This document shows, one piece after another, positions 48,091 to 58,181 of a stretch of 64,000 nt of DNA. Source of the stretch: Halomonas halocynthiae DSM 14573 (GTDB taxonomy: Bacteria; Pseudomonadota; Gammaproteobacteria; Pseudomonadales; Halomonadaceae); NCBI RefSeq assembly GCF_000425725.1, contig NZ_KE384439.1, forward strand, positions 31,084 to 95,083, in the 5' to 3' direction. The first letter of the stretch is position 1, and each line of letters begins with the position of its first letter. Below the pieces are notes generated by a model that did no database searches, was not told the DNA's origin, and was given only the letters and a program-made list of their open reading frames with translations. Made by a program: the position numbers and the translations under genes.

Positions 48091-50817
48091 ATGTTTAGTA
48101 AAGTATTACGTAAGGTAGTCGGCTCTCGTAACGAACGTGAGGTCAAGCGGCTGCGTAAACCGGTAGCGCGGGTCAATGCCCTAGAAGAAACATTGGCGGC
48201 GCTCAGTAATGATGAGTTGCGTGCGCGTACGGATATGTTTCGTGAGCGCCTGGCTCAGGATGAGAGCTTGACATCATTATTGCCAGAAGCATTTGCTACG
48301 GTGCGTGAGGCCAGTAAACGCATCATGGGCATGCGCCATTTTGATGTGCAGATGATGGGCGGCATGACGCTGAATAATGGCCGCATTGCTGAGATGAAGA
48401 CCGGTGAGGGTAAGACGCTAGTGGCAACACTGGCAGTTTACCTTAATGCATTGCCCGGCCGTGGTGTGCATGTGGTGACGGTAAACGACTACTTGGCGCG
48501 TCGTGATGCTGAGTGGATGCGCCCACTGTACGAATTTCTTGGATTGACTGTCGGTATCATTTTGCCGGGCCAGGACCCGAGTGAAAAGCGTCAGGCTTAT
48601 GCCTGCGATATTACTTACGGGACCAATAACGAGTTTGGTTTTGATTATTTGCGCGACAACATGGCATTTTCTCTCGAAGAGAAGGTACAGCGGGAGCTGT
48701 ACTTCGCCATTATTGATGAAGTTGATTCGATTCTAATCGATGAGGCTCGGACGCCGCTGATTATATCCGGTGCGGTGGATGAAAATACTGAGCTGTATCG
48801 TGTGGTGGATCGTCTGGCGCGTGAGCTGTCTCCCTGCGAAGACGAGGAAAGCCCTGAAACTGGCGATTTCATTCTTGATGAGAAGCAAAAGCAGGTCGAG
48901 CTAACGGAGGATGGCCACCATCGCGTTGAAGCGCTGATGCGAGCAGAAGGCCTGCTGGGTGAAGAAGAGTCGCTCTATGCTGCGCAGAACCTGAATCTGC
49001 TGCACCACATAAACTCGGCGCTGCGTGCGCAATATCTGTATCAGCGTGATGTGGACTACATCGTCAATGATGATCAGGTAGTGATCGTTGATGAGCACAC
49101 GGGGCGCACCATGCCTGGTCGCCGTTGGGCTGAAGGACTCCACCAAGCGGTAGAGGCTAAAGAGGGTGTAACGGTTCAGCGCGAGAGCCAGACGCTGGCT
49201 TCGACCACCTTTCAGAATTACTTCAGGCTCTACCATAAGCTGTCTGGCATGACGGGCACGGCTGATACTGAGGCCTTCGAGTTCCGGCAGATCTATGGCC
49301 TGGATGTCATGGTCATTCCAACGAATAAGCCGCTCACTCGTAAAGATCACATTGATCTGGTGTATTTGTCTGCTGAGGAAAAATTTGAGGCCATTATCGA
49401 AGATGTCAAAACCCAAACTCAGGCTGGGCGACCAGTGCTGGTGGGAACGGCTTCTATCGACACCTCGGAATACCTGGCAGACCTGATGAAGAAAGCAGGG
49501 ATTAGCTTCAATGTTCTGAATGCCAAACAGCACCAGAGTGAAGCTCAAATCATTGCCCAGGCAGGTCGTCCTGGCGCGGTTACCATCGCCACGAATATGG
49601 CTGGCCGCGGTACGGATATCGTGCTCGGTGGTAATTGGGAAGCTGAGGCGGCGCTAATCGACTCGCCCAGTGAGCAGGATATTGACCGCTTAAAGGCTGA
49701 GTGGCAGGCGCGCCATGATGCAGTATTAGAGGCGGGAGGCCTGCATGTAATTGGCTCCGAGCGCCACGAGTCTCGGCGTATTGATAACCAGCTGCGTGGA
49801 CGTGCAGGGCGTCAGGGTGATCCGGGTTCAACACGCTTCTTCCTGTCGTTGGAAGATAATCTGATGCGTTTGTTCGGCTCAGATCGCGTGCAGCGCCTGA
49901 TGCAGGCGTTAGGCCTTGAGCGAGGTGAAGCGATCGAGCACAAGATGGTGTCCAATGCCGTGGAGCGGGCGCAGAAAAAAGTGGAGGGCCGCAACTTTGA
50001 TATTCGTAAGCAGTTGCTTGAATACGATGATGTTGCCAACGATCAGCGCCGTGTTATTTATGAGCAGCGTAACGAAATTCTTGCTGCTGAGGATGTGTCT
50101 GAAAATATCCTCGGTATTCGCCAGGAAGTAATGGACGAGGCGGTCAGCGAGTTTGTTCCCCCGCAGAGCCTCCCTGAGCAATGGAACCTGCCTGGGCTGG
50201 AAGCTCACCTCAAGACTGAGTTGAATCTGGATGCTCCGGTAGTGAAGTGGTCTGAAGAGGACGACCGTTTCCACGAAGAGCAGTTGCGTGAGCTCCTACA
50301 GACCATGCATTCAGAAGCCTATGCGGCCAAGGTCGAGGCCGCAGGTCCTGAGCTTATGCGCCGTTTCGAGAAGCAGGTCATGCTGCAAGTATTGGATACG
50401 CGCTGGAAAGAACACCTGCAGTCGATGGATCATCTGCGTCGCGGAATTCATTTGCGTAGTTATGCTCAGAAAAATCCTAAGCAGGAATATAAGCGTGAGT
50501 CTTTCGCTTTATTTCAGTCGTTATTAGTCAACATTAAAAATGACATCATCCGGATTCTCAGCCATGTGAAAGTGCGCGCCCCAGAAGAAGTAGATGCCTT
50601 GGAGCGTGAGCGTAAAGAAGAGCTTGATCGTGAAAGAGCAACGGCAACCAATTTGCATGATGAGTCATCTGCAGACGCTGGACAGCAGGAAATGGCTGCA
50701 GCGCCGGGTGCTGATGGGCGTCCATTGCGTCGAGAAGGGCCCAAGGTTGGGCGTAATGACGCCTGCCCCTGTGGTTCGGGTAAAAAATATAAGCAGTGCT
50801 GTGGCAAGTTAAGCTAA
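48091..50817 (+). CDS. secA: Preprotein translocase motor SecA
   Basis: ATPase that pushes unfolded preproteins through SecYEG. The 908 residues match E. coli SecA (901). Motifs: Walker [13 protein letters not shown], Walker B/DEAD box [30 protein letters not shown], the second helicase motifs [14 protein letters not shown] and [20 protein letters not shown], and a C-terminal zinc and SecB-binding tail [15 protein letters not shown]. The start is fixed by the conserved [20 protein letters not shown]. The mRNA leader has no good ribosome site and is preceded by a secreted small ORF. Confidence 0.98.
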   Translation: MFSKVLRKVVGSRNEREVKRLRKPVARVNALEETLAALSNDELRARTDMFRERLAQDESLTSLLPEAFATVREASKRIMGMRHFDVQMMGGMTLNNGRIAEMKTGEGKTLVATLAVYLNALPGRGVHVVTVNDYLARRDAEWMRPLYEFLGLTVGIILPGQDPSEKRQAYACDITYGTNNEFGFDYLRDNMAFSLEEKVQRELYFAIIDEVDSILIDEARTPLIISGAVDENTELYRVVDRLARELSPCEDEESPETGDFILDEKQKQVELTEDGHHRVEALMRAEGLLGEEESLYAAQNLNLLHHINSALRAQYLYQRDVDYIVNDDQVVIVDEHTGRTMPGRRWAEGLHQAVEAKEGVTVQRESQTLASTTFQNYFRLYHKLSGMTGTADTEAFEFRQIYGLDVMVIPTNKPLTRKDHIDLVYLSAEEKFEAIIEDVKTQTQAGRPVLVGTASIDTSEYLADLMKKAGISFNVLNAKQHQSEAQIIAQAGRPGAVTIATNMAGRGTDIVLGGNWEAEAALIDSPSEQDIDRLKAEWQARHDAVLEAGGLHVIGSERHESRRIDNQLRGRAGRQGDPGSTRFFLSLEDNLMRLFGSDRVQRLMQALGLERGEAIEHKMVSNAVERAQKKVEGRNFDIRKQLLEYDDVANDQRRVIYEQRNEILAAEDVSENILGIRQEVMDEAVSEFVPPQSLPEQWNLPGLEAHLKTELNLDAPVVKWSEEDDRFHEEQLRELLQTMHSEAYAAKVEAAGPELMRRFEKQVMLQVLDTRWKEHLQSMDHLRRGIHLRSYAQKNPKQEYKRESFALFQSLLVNIKNDIIRILSHVKVRAPEEVDALERERKEELDRERATATNLHDESSADAGQQEMAAAPGADGRPLRREGPKVGRNDACPCGSGKKYKQCCGKLS

Positions 50818-50853
50818 TTCCACATCACGTGAAATGAAGACAGGAGACAGATC

Positions 50854-52083
50854 ATGGCCGTTGGAGTATCGGAATTTCCCATTATGCCTGAGATTGCTGC
50901 TCTGCGGCTGGGTACTGCACGAGCGGGCATTAAGACTCCGGAGCGTCGTGACTTAGTGGTGGTTGAAGTGCCGGAAGGCGCTAGCTTGGCAGGGGTTTTT
51001 ACGCTGAATGCTTTTTGTGCTGCGCCGGTGACCATTGCTAAACAGCACTTGGCAGAGCAAGGAAGCACAACAGGTGGCACTCGCTACTTGGTTGTTAATA
51101 CAGGGAATGCCAATGCCGGCACGGGGCAGCAAGGTATCGAAGATGCACGCTTGACCTGTGAAGAGCTGGCTAGGCTGGCCGGTGTAGAAACAAGTTCTGT
51201 GCTGCCGTTCTCCACCGGCGTGATTGGTGAGCCTTTGCCGATGTCGCGTTTGCTTGCTGGTCTGCCCGCCGCTTATGCCAGCTTGTCGCAGAGTGCGCAG
51301 GCCTGGTTGGCGGCGGGCGAAGGGATTTTAACCACTGATACCCGAGCCAAAGGAGCAACGCGTACGTTGAACGTGGGCGGTTCCACTGTGACGATCAATG
51401 GTATCGCTAAAGGCTCCGGCATGATTAAGCCGAATATGGCAACCATGCTTGGGTTTGTGGCGACGGATGCCAGCATTTCTCCTGAGGTGTTGGAGTCTTT
51501 GCTGCGTGACAGCGTGGCAACCAGCTTCAATAGCATCACTGTTGATGGCGACACCTCCACCAATGATGCCTGCATGTTGATTAGCACCAATCAGGGCGTG
51601 CGCATTGAGAGTGAAGATGCCCTGGCGCATTTTGGTGCGGCTCTTGAAGAGGTCATGATCGAGCTAGCCCAGGAAATTGTTCGTGACGGTGAGGGGGCTA
51701 GCAAATTTGTCACGCTGGAAGTTGAACAGGCTGCTTGTCGTCAAGAAGCGCTAGATGTGGCTTTTACGGTAGCGCACTCGCCGCTAGTTAAGACAGCACT
51801 GGCCGCTAGTGATGCGAACTGGGGCCGAATTCTGGCGGCAGTTGGCAGGGCGCCGGTTGACAACTTTGATGTTGCGGCTATCACTATTGATATCGGTGAT
51901 GTACGCATTGTTGAGCATGGTGGGCGTGCTGAAAGCTATACCGAAGCGGCAGGCAGCGCCGTTATGGCCGAGGAAAATATCACTATTCGGATTGTTCTGG
52001 GTCGAGGGGCAGACAGCGCAAGAGTCTGGACCACAGACCTTACCCAGCAATACGTTGCTATCAATGCGGATTACCGTAGCTGA
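50854..52083 (+). CDS. argJ: Bifunctional ornithine acetyltransferase / N-acetylglutamate synthase ArgJ
   Basis: Recycles the acetyl group from N-acetylornithine to glutamate in the cyclic arginine pathway. The 409 residues carry the self-cleavage site KPNMATMLGF (the precursor is cut before the Thr, forming alpha and beta chains), plus NTGNANAGTGQQG, FSTGVIGEPLP, GDTSTNDA and VAHSPLVKTALAASDANWGR. CAGGAGACAG precedes the ATG. Full ArgJ motifs suggest either the mono- or bifunctional type; sequence alone does not separate them. It follows secA as in Pseudomonas. Confidence 0.96.
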   Translation: MAVGVSEFPIMPEIAALRLGTARAGIKTPERRDLVVVEVPEGASLAGVFTLNAFCAAPVTIAKQHLAEQGSTTGGTRYLVVNTGNANAGTGQQGIEDARLTCEELARLAGVETSSVLPFSTGVIGEPLPMSRLLAGLPAAYASLSQSAQAWLAAGEGILTTDTRAKGATRTLNVGGSTVTINGIAKGSGMIKPNMATMLGFVATDASISPEVLESLLRDSVATSFNSITVDGDTSTNDACMLISTNQGVRIESEDALAHFGAALEEVMIELAQEIVRDGEGASKFVTLEVEQAACRQEALDVAFTVAHSPLVKTALAASDANWGRILAAVGRAPVDNFDVAAITIDIGDVRIVEHGGRAESYTEAAGSAVMAEENITIRIVLGRGADSARVWTTDLTQQYVAINADYRS

Positions 52084-52109
52084 GTGTCCCGCTACAGGAA
52101 TTGCCAACT

Positions 52110-52129
52110 CATGGTCGCGTATGACCATG
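52110..52129 (+). other. Perfect hairpin between argJ and the Nudix gene
   Basis: CATGGTC / GACCATG form a seven-base-pair stem around a six-base loop, 27 bases after the argJ stop. There is no T-run. It may stabilise an mRNA end or bind a regulator. Confidence 0.35.
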
Positions 52130-52148
52130 GCACGTAGGACAGAGCATA

Positions 52149-53105
52149 ATGAGCGTAAAGGTTAAAAGCAGAGCGCATGTAGCGGCAGCAGCCATTATCA
52201 GCGCCGACGGAAATGAAGTGCTGTTGGCGCGGCGCCCTTCCCATGTGGATCAGGGCGGACTTTGGGAATTTCCAGGCGGTAAACTCGCGCCTTATGAAAC
52301 TGGCCTTGAAGCGCTCAAGCGTGAACTGCATGAAGAGCTGGGCATTGAAGTCACTCGGGCTCAACCGCTGATTCGTATTCATCATGAATACCCAGAAAAG
52401 CACATTCTTCTGGATGTCTGGCAAGTGCTGGAATTTACCGGAGAAGCTTTTGGTCGTGAAGGACAGGCCGTACGCTGGGTGCCGATGGATGAGCTTGTGA
52501 ACTATCCGTTCCCTGCTGCTAATTTGCCGATACTCAAGGCTGTCATGCTGCCCCTTGAGTACTTGATTACGGCAGAAGAAGAGGATGAGTCGGTATTTGA
52601 GGCACGACTTGAGCGGGCGCTCATCGAGGATGACATCAAGCTGGTGCAGTTGCGTGCTAAGCGGCTTGATGAGGCGGCATATGTGGCTCGGGCAGAGCGT
52701 GCGTTGGCGATGTGCCATGCCCACGGTGCACGGCTAATGTTGAATGGCGATCCGTCGTTGCTCGACCAGGTTGCCGCTGATGGAATCCACTTAACCAGCG
52801 AACGCTTGATGGGCCTTGAGCGCCGCCCAGTGCAAGAGGGTGTATGGCTTTCAGCATCGACTCATAGTGAGGAACAGTTGGCGCGTGCTTACCGTATTGG
52901 CTGTGACTTTGTGACGTTGTCACCCGTCAAGCCAACGCCATCACACCCAGAGGCAGCGACTCTTGGTTGGTATCAGTTTCAGCGACTGGTTGAGCGGGCA
53001 GGTATGCCAGTGTTTGCTTTGGGTGGCATGAGCCGTTTTGACGCCAATCAAGCGCGAGGCGTAGGTGCGCAAGGCATCGCCTCAATTCGCGACTTCTGGA
53101 AATAA
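52149..53105 (+). CDS. MutT-like Nudix hydrolase fused to a thiamine-phosphate-synthase-like domain
   Basis: The 318-residue fusion has an N-terminal Nudix domain (about 8-130) whose box GGKLAPYETGLEALKRELHE-ELGI is complete (G-x5-E-x7-REL-x-EE). MutT-type cleaning of 8-oxo-dGTP is likely. The C-terminal domain (about 150-318) resembles ThiE/TenI: KLVQLRAKRLDE, LMLNGDPSLLDQVAADGIHL, WLSASTHSEEQL and FALGGMSRFDANQA, but without a clear complete ThiE active site. This fusion type is common in pseudomonads. The role of the second domain is unknown. It begins 65 bases after argJ. Confidence 0.9.
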   Translation: MSVKVKSRAHVAAAAIISADGNEVLLARRPSHVDQGGLWEFPGGKLAPYETGLEALKRELHEELGIEVTRAQPLIRIHHEYPEKHILLDVWQVLEFTGEAFGREGQAVRWVPMDELVNYPFPAANLPILKAVMLPLEYLITAEEEDESVFEARLERALIEDDIKLVQLRAKRLDEAAYVARAERALAMCHAHGARLMLNGDPSLLDQVAADGIHLTSERLMGLERRPVQEGVWLSASTHSEEQLARAYRIGCDFVTLSPVKPTPSHPEAATLGWYQFQRLVERAGMPVFALGGMSRFDANQARGVGAQGIASIRDFWK

Positions 53106-53108
53106 TCT

Positions 53109-54350
53109 ATGTTTGATCGACTCCCGTTTTTGATTGGGTTGCGTTATGTGGGCGCTAAGCGCCGCAATCACTTCATCTCGTTTATTTCTTTGACGTCGAT
53201 GCTGGGCCTTACCCTGGGTGTGGCAGTGCTGATTTTGGTGCTGTCGGTGATGAACGGTTTTGACCGGGAAATGCGTACACGCATTTTGGGTATGGTGCCG
53301 CATACCAGTATTGAAAAGCCGTCAGGGCTTGTTGAGTGGGAGCCACTGGCCGAGCGGCTCATGCAGCGTGAACATGTTATTGGTGCTGCGCCGTATATTC
53401 AGCAGCAGGGAATGTTTTCGGCGGCTGGCCGTAATCAAGGGGCGATGGTTAACGGCATTTTGCCGGAGTGGGAAAACCAGGTGTCGATTATTGGCGAGCA
53501 TATGCAGCGTGGCAGCTTGGATGACTTGGTCGCTGGAGGGTGGAAGGTCGTACTTGGCTCTCAGCTGGCGAGATCATTAGGTGTTGGCGTGGGGGACCGA
53601 GTCACCCTATTGGTGCCAGAAGCCTCAATTACTCCTGCTGGCGTGTTCCCACGTCTTAAGCGTTTTACCGTGAGCGGCATTTTTAGTGTCGGCGCAGATC
53701 TGGATGGCGGGCTTGCCTATGCGCACCTTGAGGATATGCAGACCCTGGCTCGCATGGGTAATGCGATCGGTGGGCTACGCCTAGAGCTTGATGACCTGTT
53801 TCTGGCGGGTAGTGTGACCCAGAGTATTATCAATGATCTGGGCATGGACTATCGCGGGCTGGACTGGACGTATACGCGGGGAAACCTGTTCCAAGCCATT
53901 CAAATGGAAAAGCGCATGATCGGGCTGTTGTTAACCGTGATCATTGCGGTGGCTGCGTTTAATATTGTTTCGACGCTAGTGATGGTGGTAACAGACAAGC
54001 ATGCTGATATCGCCATCCTGCGTACTATTGGGGCAACGCCGCGCTCTGTGATGGGGATTTTTATCGTACAGGGCCTTGCTATCGGTATTATTGGCATATT
54101 GATTGGTGTGGTGCTGGGCATTGTTTTGGCGCTGAGTGTGGCTGATATCATTGCCTTTGTGGAGTCTACGCTGGGCTTTAAATTTCTCGACAGTGGCGTG
54201 TATTTTATTAGTGAATTGCCGTCGGAGCTGCGCTGGAGCGACGTGCGTCAGGTTGTGCTGGCTGCTTTTGGGTTAACTTTTCTTTCTACACTGTATCCGG
54301 CTTGGCGTGCTGCCCGGGTTCAGCCGGCTGAGGTACTGCGCTATGAATGA
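53109..54350 (+). CDS. lolC: Lipoprotein-releasing permease LolC/LolE family (possibly LolF-type)
   Basis: Inner-membrane FtsX-like permease of the LolCDE system, which extracts outer-membrane lipoproteins and hands them to LolA. The 413 residues have four membrane segments (about 25-47, 273-300, 320-350, 375-400) around a periplasmic domain, with the N-terminal pattern RRNHFISFISLTSMLGL and MTDKHADIAILRTIGA-like VVTDKHADIAILRTIGATPR. No second permease gene (lolE) follows lolD here, so it may act as a homodimer like LolF. The start is three bases after the Nudix gene. Confidence 0.9.
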   Translation: MFDRLPFLIGLRYVGAKRRNHFISFISLTSMLGLTLGVAVLILVLSVMNGFDREMRTRILGMVPHTSIEKPSGLVEWEPLAERLMQREHVIGAAPYIQQQGMFSAAGRNQGAMVNGILPEWENQVSIIGEHMQRGSLDDLVAGGWKVVLGSQLARSLGVGVGDRVTLLVPEASITPAGVFPRLKRFTVSGIFSVGADLDGGLAYAHLEDMQTLARMGNAIGGLRLELDDLFLAGSVTQSIINDLGMDYRGLDWTYTRGNLFQAIQMEKRMIGLLLTVIIAVAAFNIVSTLVMVVTDKHADIAILRTIGATPRSVMGIFIVQGLAIGIIGILIGVVLGIVLALSVADIIAFVESTLGFKFLDSGVYFISELPSELRWSDVRQVVLAAFGLTFLSTLYPAWRAARVQPAEVLRYE

Positions 54351-55083
54351 GTTAACCGCTGGGGCAGCGCAGAATGACCGAGAGCTTATGTTGGAATGTC
54401 GTTTATTATCGCGGGTTTATGATGAAGGCCCTCGAGACTTGGTCGTATTGGACAAGTTGTCGTTGGCTGTTAGGGCTGGCGAGCGAGTAGCGATTGTCGG
54501 TAGTTCCGGGTCGGGTAAAACAACGCTGCTCAACATGTTGGGAGGGTTGGATACGCCCACCAGTGGTGAAGTTCGAGTGGCTGGTCAGTCCCTGGGCGTG
54601 ATGAATGAAGCCGAGCTAGGGCGTTTTCGCAATCGACATATTGGCTTTGTTTATCAGTTTCATCATTTGTTGTCAGAGTTTACGGCGTTAGAAAACGTCG
54701 CCTTGCCTTTGATTATTCGCGGGCAGCGAAAAAAAGCGGCCGAAGAAAAGGCCATGGTGCTGTTGAATCGCGTTGGCATGGCTGAGCGTGGTGATCATAA
54801 ACCGGGTGAGTTGTCCGGCGGCGAGCGTCAGCGGGTGGCTATTGCGCGGGCACTGGTGACTGACCCTAGCTTGATGCTGATGGATGAACCCACTGGCAAC
54901 CTTGACCAGAACACCGCGGCGAGTATTCTTGGCCTGATGGATGAGTTAGCACGTACTGGCAATAGCGCCTTTGTGATTGTCACTCATGACTTATCGTTAG
55001 CGGCGCATCAGGACCGTGTTTTGCGCCTTGATGGTGGGCAACTCGTGGAAGGTGACGTGGCAGCGAGCCGCTCTGCAGGCTGA
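54343..55083 (+). CDS. lolD: Lipoprotein-releasing ABC ATPase LolD
   Basis: ATPase powering lipoprotein release. From the ATG at 54343 it has 246 residues: Walker A VGSSGSGKTT, Q-loop in FVYQFHHLLSEFTALENV (the usual LolD/MacB-type pattern), signature LSGGERQRVAIARAL, Walker B LMLMDEPTGNLD and H-loop VIVTHDLSLA. It overlaps lolC by eight bases. It is followed by a convergent DUF2062 gene instead of lolE. Confidence 0.95.
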   Translation: MNELTAGAAQNDRELMLECRLLSRVYDEGPRDLVVLDKLSLAVRAGERVAIVGSSGSGKTTLLNMLGGLDTPTSGEVRVAGQSLGVMNEAELGRFRNRHIGFVYQFHHLLSEFTALENVALPLIIRGQRKKAAEEKAMVLLNRVGMAERGDHKPGELSGGERQRVAIARALVTDPSLMLMDEPTGNLDQNTAASILGLMDELARTGNSAFVIVTHDLSLAAHQDRVLRLDGGQLVEGDVAASRSAG

Positions 55084-55143
55084 GCAAGCCTCGCAAGTTG
55101 AAGAAAATTGCAAAAGTGTAACCTCGCGCTAGTGGTATGCCGC

Positions 55144-55695
55144 TCATTTTTTGTGAGCTGGTGTGCCCTGGCGTTTTTTTGCTTTGCGCTTTTGGGCGCG
55201 CTTTCGCCAGTTACGCGAAACCTGCCATCGCCAGATAAGGCGAACGGCAACATTGCTGAAGGTGGCCGCGGTGAGAGCAACGGCCAGAGATCCCAGCATC
55301 AATGCTGGCAGAATGTCTATTAGGCGATCGGTAACCCACTCTGTTGTTAAGCTCGCGGGTGCCATGCGTGGTTTGTCGCCAAGCAGCCAAGCGCCTACGC
55401 GATAGTTCCCATAAAAAATCAATGGCATGGTCAGTGGGTTCGTGATCCACACCAAACTAGCAGCCAATGGCAGGTTGGCGCGCCACCAATAGGCCCCAAT
55501 GGCGGCCAGAGCCATCTGCATGGGAATCGGTAGAAGGGCGCAAAATAACCCCACTGACACAGCATTAGCTACACCACGGCGCGAGAGCGCCCATAGCGTA
55601 GGGTCTCCTATGAATCGTTTTGGCAAACCCAGAGGGCGCCGCTTGCGAAGCGATTCGGGACGCGGGAGATAGCGTTGTAATAATCGGCGTGACAT
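55144..55695 (-). CDS. DUF2062 membrane protein
   Basis: A 183-residue protein of the DUF2062 family, function unknown. The start at the ATG 55693-55695 gives MSRRLLQRYLPRPESLRKR; a longer frame overlaps the comEC leader and is not supported. It has two to three membrane segments (about 40-65, 70-95 with SLVWITNPLTMPLIFYGNYR, and 125-150) and a very basic C-terminal tail (KRAQKRKAKKRQ). In Pseudomonas it also lies next to comEC. Leftward, convergent with lolD and divergent from comEC. Confidence 0.88.
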   Translation of the reverse strand: MSRRLLQRYLPRPESLRKRRPLGLPKRFIGDPTLWALSRRGVANAVSVGLFCALLPIPMQMALAAIGAYWWRANLPLAASLVWITNPLTMPLIFYGNYRVGAWLLGDKPRMAPASLTTEWVTDRLIDILPALMLGSLAVALTAATFSNVAVRLIWRWQVSRNWRKRAQKRKAKKRQGTPAHKK

Positions 55696-55806
55696 AAACG
55701 ACGCTCTCACGGCACCGTAATGCCGTCTATTATCCATGGAAGCAGGGATGTGCGCCATGCTTGGGTGTTGGTGAGCATGGCGTAGTCTTGGCACAAGGAC
55801 AATGCC

Positions 55807-58119
55807 ATGCGATATGGAGTAGCGTTTCCGCTGGCGATGACGAGCCTGGCGGGGGTAGTGACAGGAGTCTTAGCCGATACTGCCTTGCTGCAGGTTGTGG
55901 TAGTGCTGGGGGTGTTGTCAATTGCTTGCCGTCGCTGGACAGCGGCAGTAGCGGTGGTGGTTATACTCTTGGTTGCACTGCGTTTGCTGGCGATGGATGG
56001 CGCAGAGTTACCGCAGGGATTGAATCGCCAGAACCTGAGCCTAGATGCTCGATTGGTATCGGTGGAAAAAAAAGGGCGTATTACACGCATGACAGTGGTG
56101 GTTGAGCGCTGTCAGCCACAAGATACGTCGTTGCCAGCATGTGATGGGCTTAAGCGTATTCGTTTGAACCTCTACCAGCCATTACCGCTTGTCGCGGGTG
56201 AGCGTTGGCGCTTTACCGTGCGCCTGCGAGCACCCTCGGGCATGCATAATCCTGGTGCGTTTAATTATCGTGCCTGGCTGCACAGGGAGGGTATTCATGC
56301 CACTGGTTATGTCCGCCAAGCACCTGAGCCGGTCAAGCTCAGCCAACATCGTGGCTCATTTCGGCAGACAGCACAGACATATCTTAATCAACAACCCCTT
56401 AGCCTATTGGGGCGCCGTTGGCTTGCTGCCCTGACGTTAGGTGATGGGGACCAGCTTGATCGCACGGACTGGGAACGGTTGAATGCGACCGGTACGACGC
56501 ATTTAGTAGTGATCTCAGGGTTACATGTGGCATTAGTGGCAGGGTTGGCGCTGTGGCTTGCTCGGCGCATGGCAAGGGTGGTCATGCCGGCTGATTGGCG
56601 CATGACGCCTTGGCCTTGGTGGTTGGCTGGTGTCGCAGCGCTGGCTTTTGGTGTGCTGTCGGGGCTCGAGCCACCAGCACTGCGCGCTGTCATTATGACG
56701 TTGCTGGGGCTGTGGGTGGCGAGTGGACGGCATGCGCCAGGCGCTTGGCAAGCCTGGTGGCTGGCGTTAGCGCTTGTGTTGTTGTTTGACCCACTGTCAG
56801 CCTGGCGGCCTGGCTTGTGGTTGTCATTTGTGGCGGTGGCCGCACTAATACTGGCCTGGCAGGGACGTCCGAAGCCGGCGGGCATTTATGGCTGGTTGTG
56901 GGCATTGTTGCGTACTCAGTGTTTACTGGCGCCGCTGATGGCCGCTGCGGTGTTGCTGGCCTTTGGGCGTCTGGCGCCTGCGGCACCGTTGGTTAACCTG
57001 TTGGCGGTGCCGGTTGTGGGTAGCTTAATGGTGCCGCTTGGGCTGGTGGGCTGGCTGGTCAATGAAGTGCCGTTAGTTGGCGGCTTGCCCTGGCAGTTGT
57101 TTGATCTGCTGGCGCAAGCAACCAATGCAGGGCTGGCGCAGGCGGCTGATGGGTTGCCGCTGTGGCATGTGCCGTTGGCATGGCGAATACCGTTGGCAGC
57201 AGGATGTGGGCTGCTTGGTTTGAGCTGGTTGCTGCCAGGGTTGCATGGTGTTTTTCGTTGGGCGGTTAGTGCCATGCTAATAGTCTTGCTGGTGCTGTTA
57301 CAGCCTGACCGCCCCGACGTCGGCAGGGTGCAAGTGCAGGTGTATGATGTTGGGCAAGGGCAGATGGTTTCGCTTCAGACCGCGAGTTATCGTCTTCTGG
57401 TAGATGCTGGGCCGCGCTATACCTCAGGTTTCATGCCGCTTGATAGCGTTTGGTCCGGCCCTCAAGCATTCGATGACGTTATGATCAGTCATGATGATCA
57501 GGACCATGCGGGGGGCGTTTTGTCACTCAAGCAGCGGCATCAGGTAGGGCGTTATCTGGCACCGGTTGGCAGTGCCTTGCCGGTTGCATTTACCCAGTGT
57601 GTAGCAGGCCAGTACTGGCAACGCGATGGCGTGAGTTTTCGCGTGCTGTGGCCGCCGAGTAATGCTGTGGGGTTGTCGGGAAACGATAACTCCTGTGTGT
57701 TGTTGGTGAGTGCCGGATTACAGCACGTGTTAATTACAGGCGATGCGGGAGCCAGTGTTGAGCAACAACTGCTGGATGAGCTACCCGGTATGTTGGCGGT
57801 GCTGGTGGCAGGGCATCACGGAAGCAACACCAGTTCTTCTGCGCCCTTTGTTGCGGCGACCCGGCCTCGTGTCGTGATATTCAGTGCTGGGGCGGGTAAC
57901 GCCTACGGTCACCCTGCAAGTCAGGTGGTGCGCTTGTTTCGGCATTATAAAAGCTGTCAGTTTAATACCGCGAATGATGGCGCTGTCAGGTTGACACTGG
58001 GTGGTGATGAGGGAGGAATGCAATTACACACAACGCGGGTGACTCGTTTGCTTCGTGCTGTTGAACACGATTGCCTTGCGGTAGAATCCGCCACTGTGAA
58101 GATTGATAGTTGGCGTTGA
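55807..58119 (+). CDS. comEC: DNA uptake channel ComEC/Rec2
   Basis: Inner-membrane channel for single-stranded DNA entry in natural transformation. The 770 residues comprise an N-terminal OB-like domain, the Competence membrane domain (about 210-480, with LVVISGLHVALVAGLALWLA) and a C-terminal metallo-beta-lactamase domain (about 495-745: VYDVGQGQMVSLQTA, ISHDDQDHAGG, LVAGHHGSNTSSS) that may degrade the non-entering strand. The MBL motif reads HDDQDH where classical enzymes have HxHxDH, common for ComEC. AAGGAC precedes the ATG. Competence genes for pili are not in the window. Confidence 0.94.
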   Translation: MRYGVAFPLAMTSLAGVVTGVLADTALLQVVVVLGVLSIACRRWTAAVAVVVILLVALRLLAMDGAELPQGLNRQNLSLDARLVSVEKKGRITRMTVVVERCQPQDTSLPACDGLKRIRLNLYQPLPLVAGERWRFTVRLRAPSGMHNPGAFNYRAWLHREGIHATGYVRQAPEPVKLSQHRGSFRQTAQTYLNQQPLSLLGRRWLAALTLGDGDQLDRTDWERLNATGTTHLVVISGLHVALVAGLALWLARRMARVVMPADWRMTPWPWWLAGVAALAFGVLSGLEPPALRAVIMTLLGLWVASGRHAPGAWQAWWLALALVLLFDPLSAWRPGLWLSFVAVAALILAWQGRPKPAGIYGWLWALLRTQCLLAPLMAAAVLLAFGRLAPAAPLVNLLAVPVVGSLMVPLGLVGWLVNEVPLVGGLPWQLFDLLAQATNAGLAQAADGLPLWHVPLAWRIPLAAGCGLLGLSWLLPGLHGVFRWAVSAMLIVLLVLLQPDRPDVGRVQVQVYDVGQGQMVSLQTASYRLLVDAGPRYTSGFMPLDSVWSGPQAFDDVMISHDDQDHAGGVLSLKQRHQVGRYLAPVGSALPVAFTQCVAGQYWQRDGVSFRVLWPPSNAVGLSGNDNSCVLLVSAGLQHVLITGDAGASVEQQLLDELPGMLAVLVAGHHGSNTSSSAPFVAATRPRVVIFSAGAGNAYGHPASQVVRLFRHYKSCQFNTANDGAVRLTLGGDEGGMQLHTTRVTRLLRAVEHDCLAVESATVKIDSWR

Positions 58120-58181
58120 TTTAGGTTGATGAGGCTATTGAATGCCATACATGCTGAGCCACTAACCAGGCGGGAAATCGT

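Noticed and set aside
48901..49548. 215-codon frame on the minus strand
   Set aside because: Entirely opposite secA, whose motifs are unambiguous on the plus strand.
56388..56885. 165-codon frame on the minus strand
   Set aside because: Opposite the comEC membrane domain; low-complexity Ala/Ser/Pro product, typical shadow.
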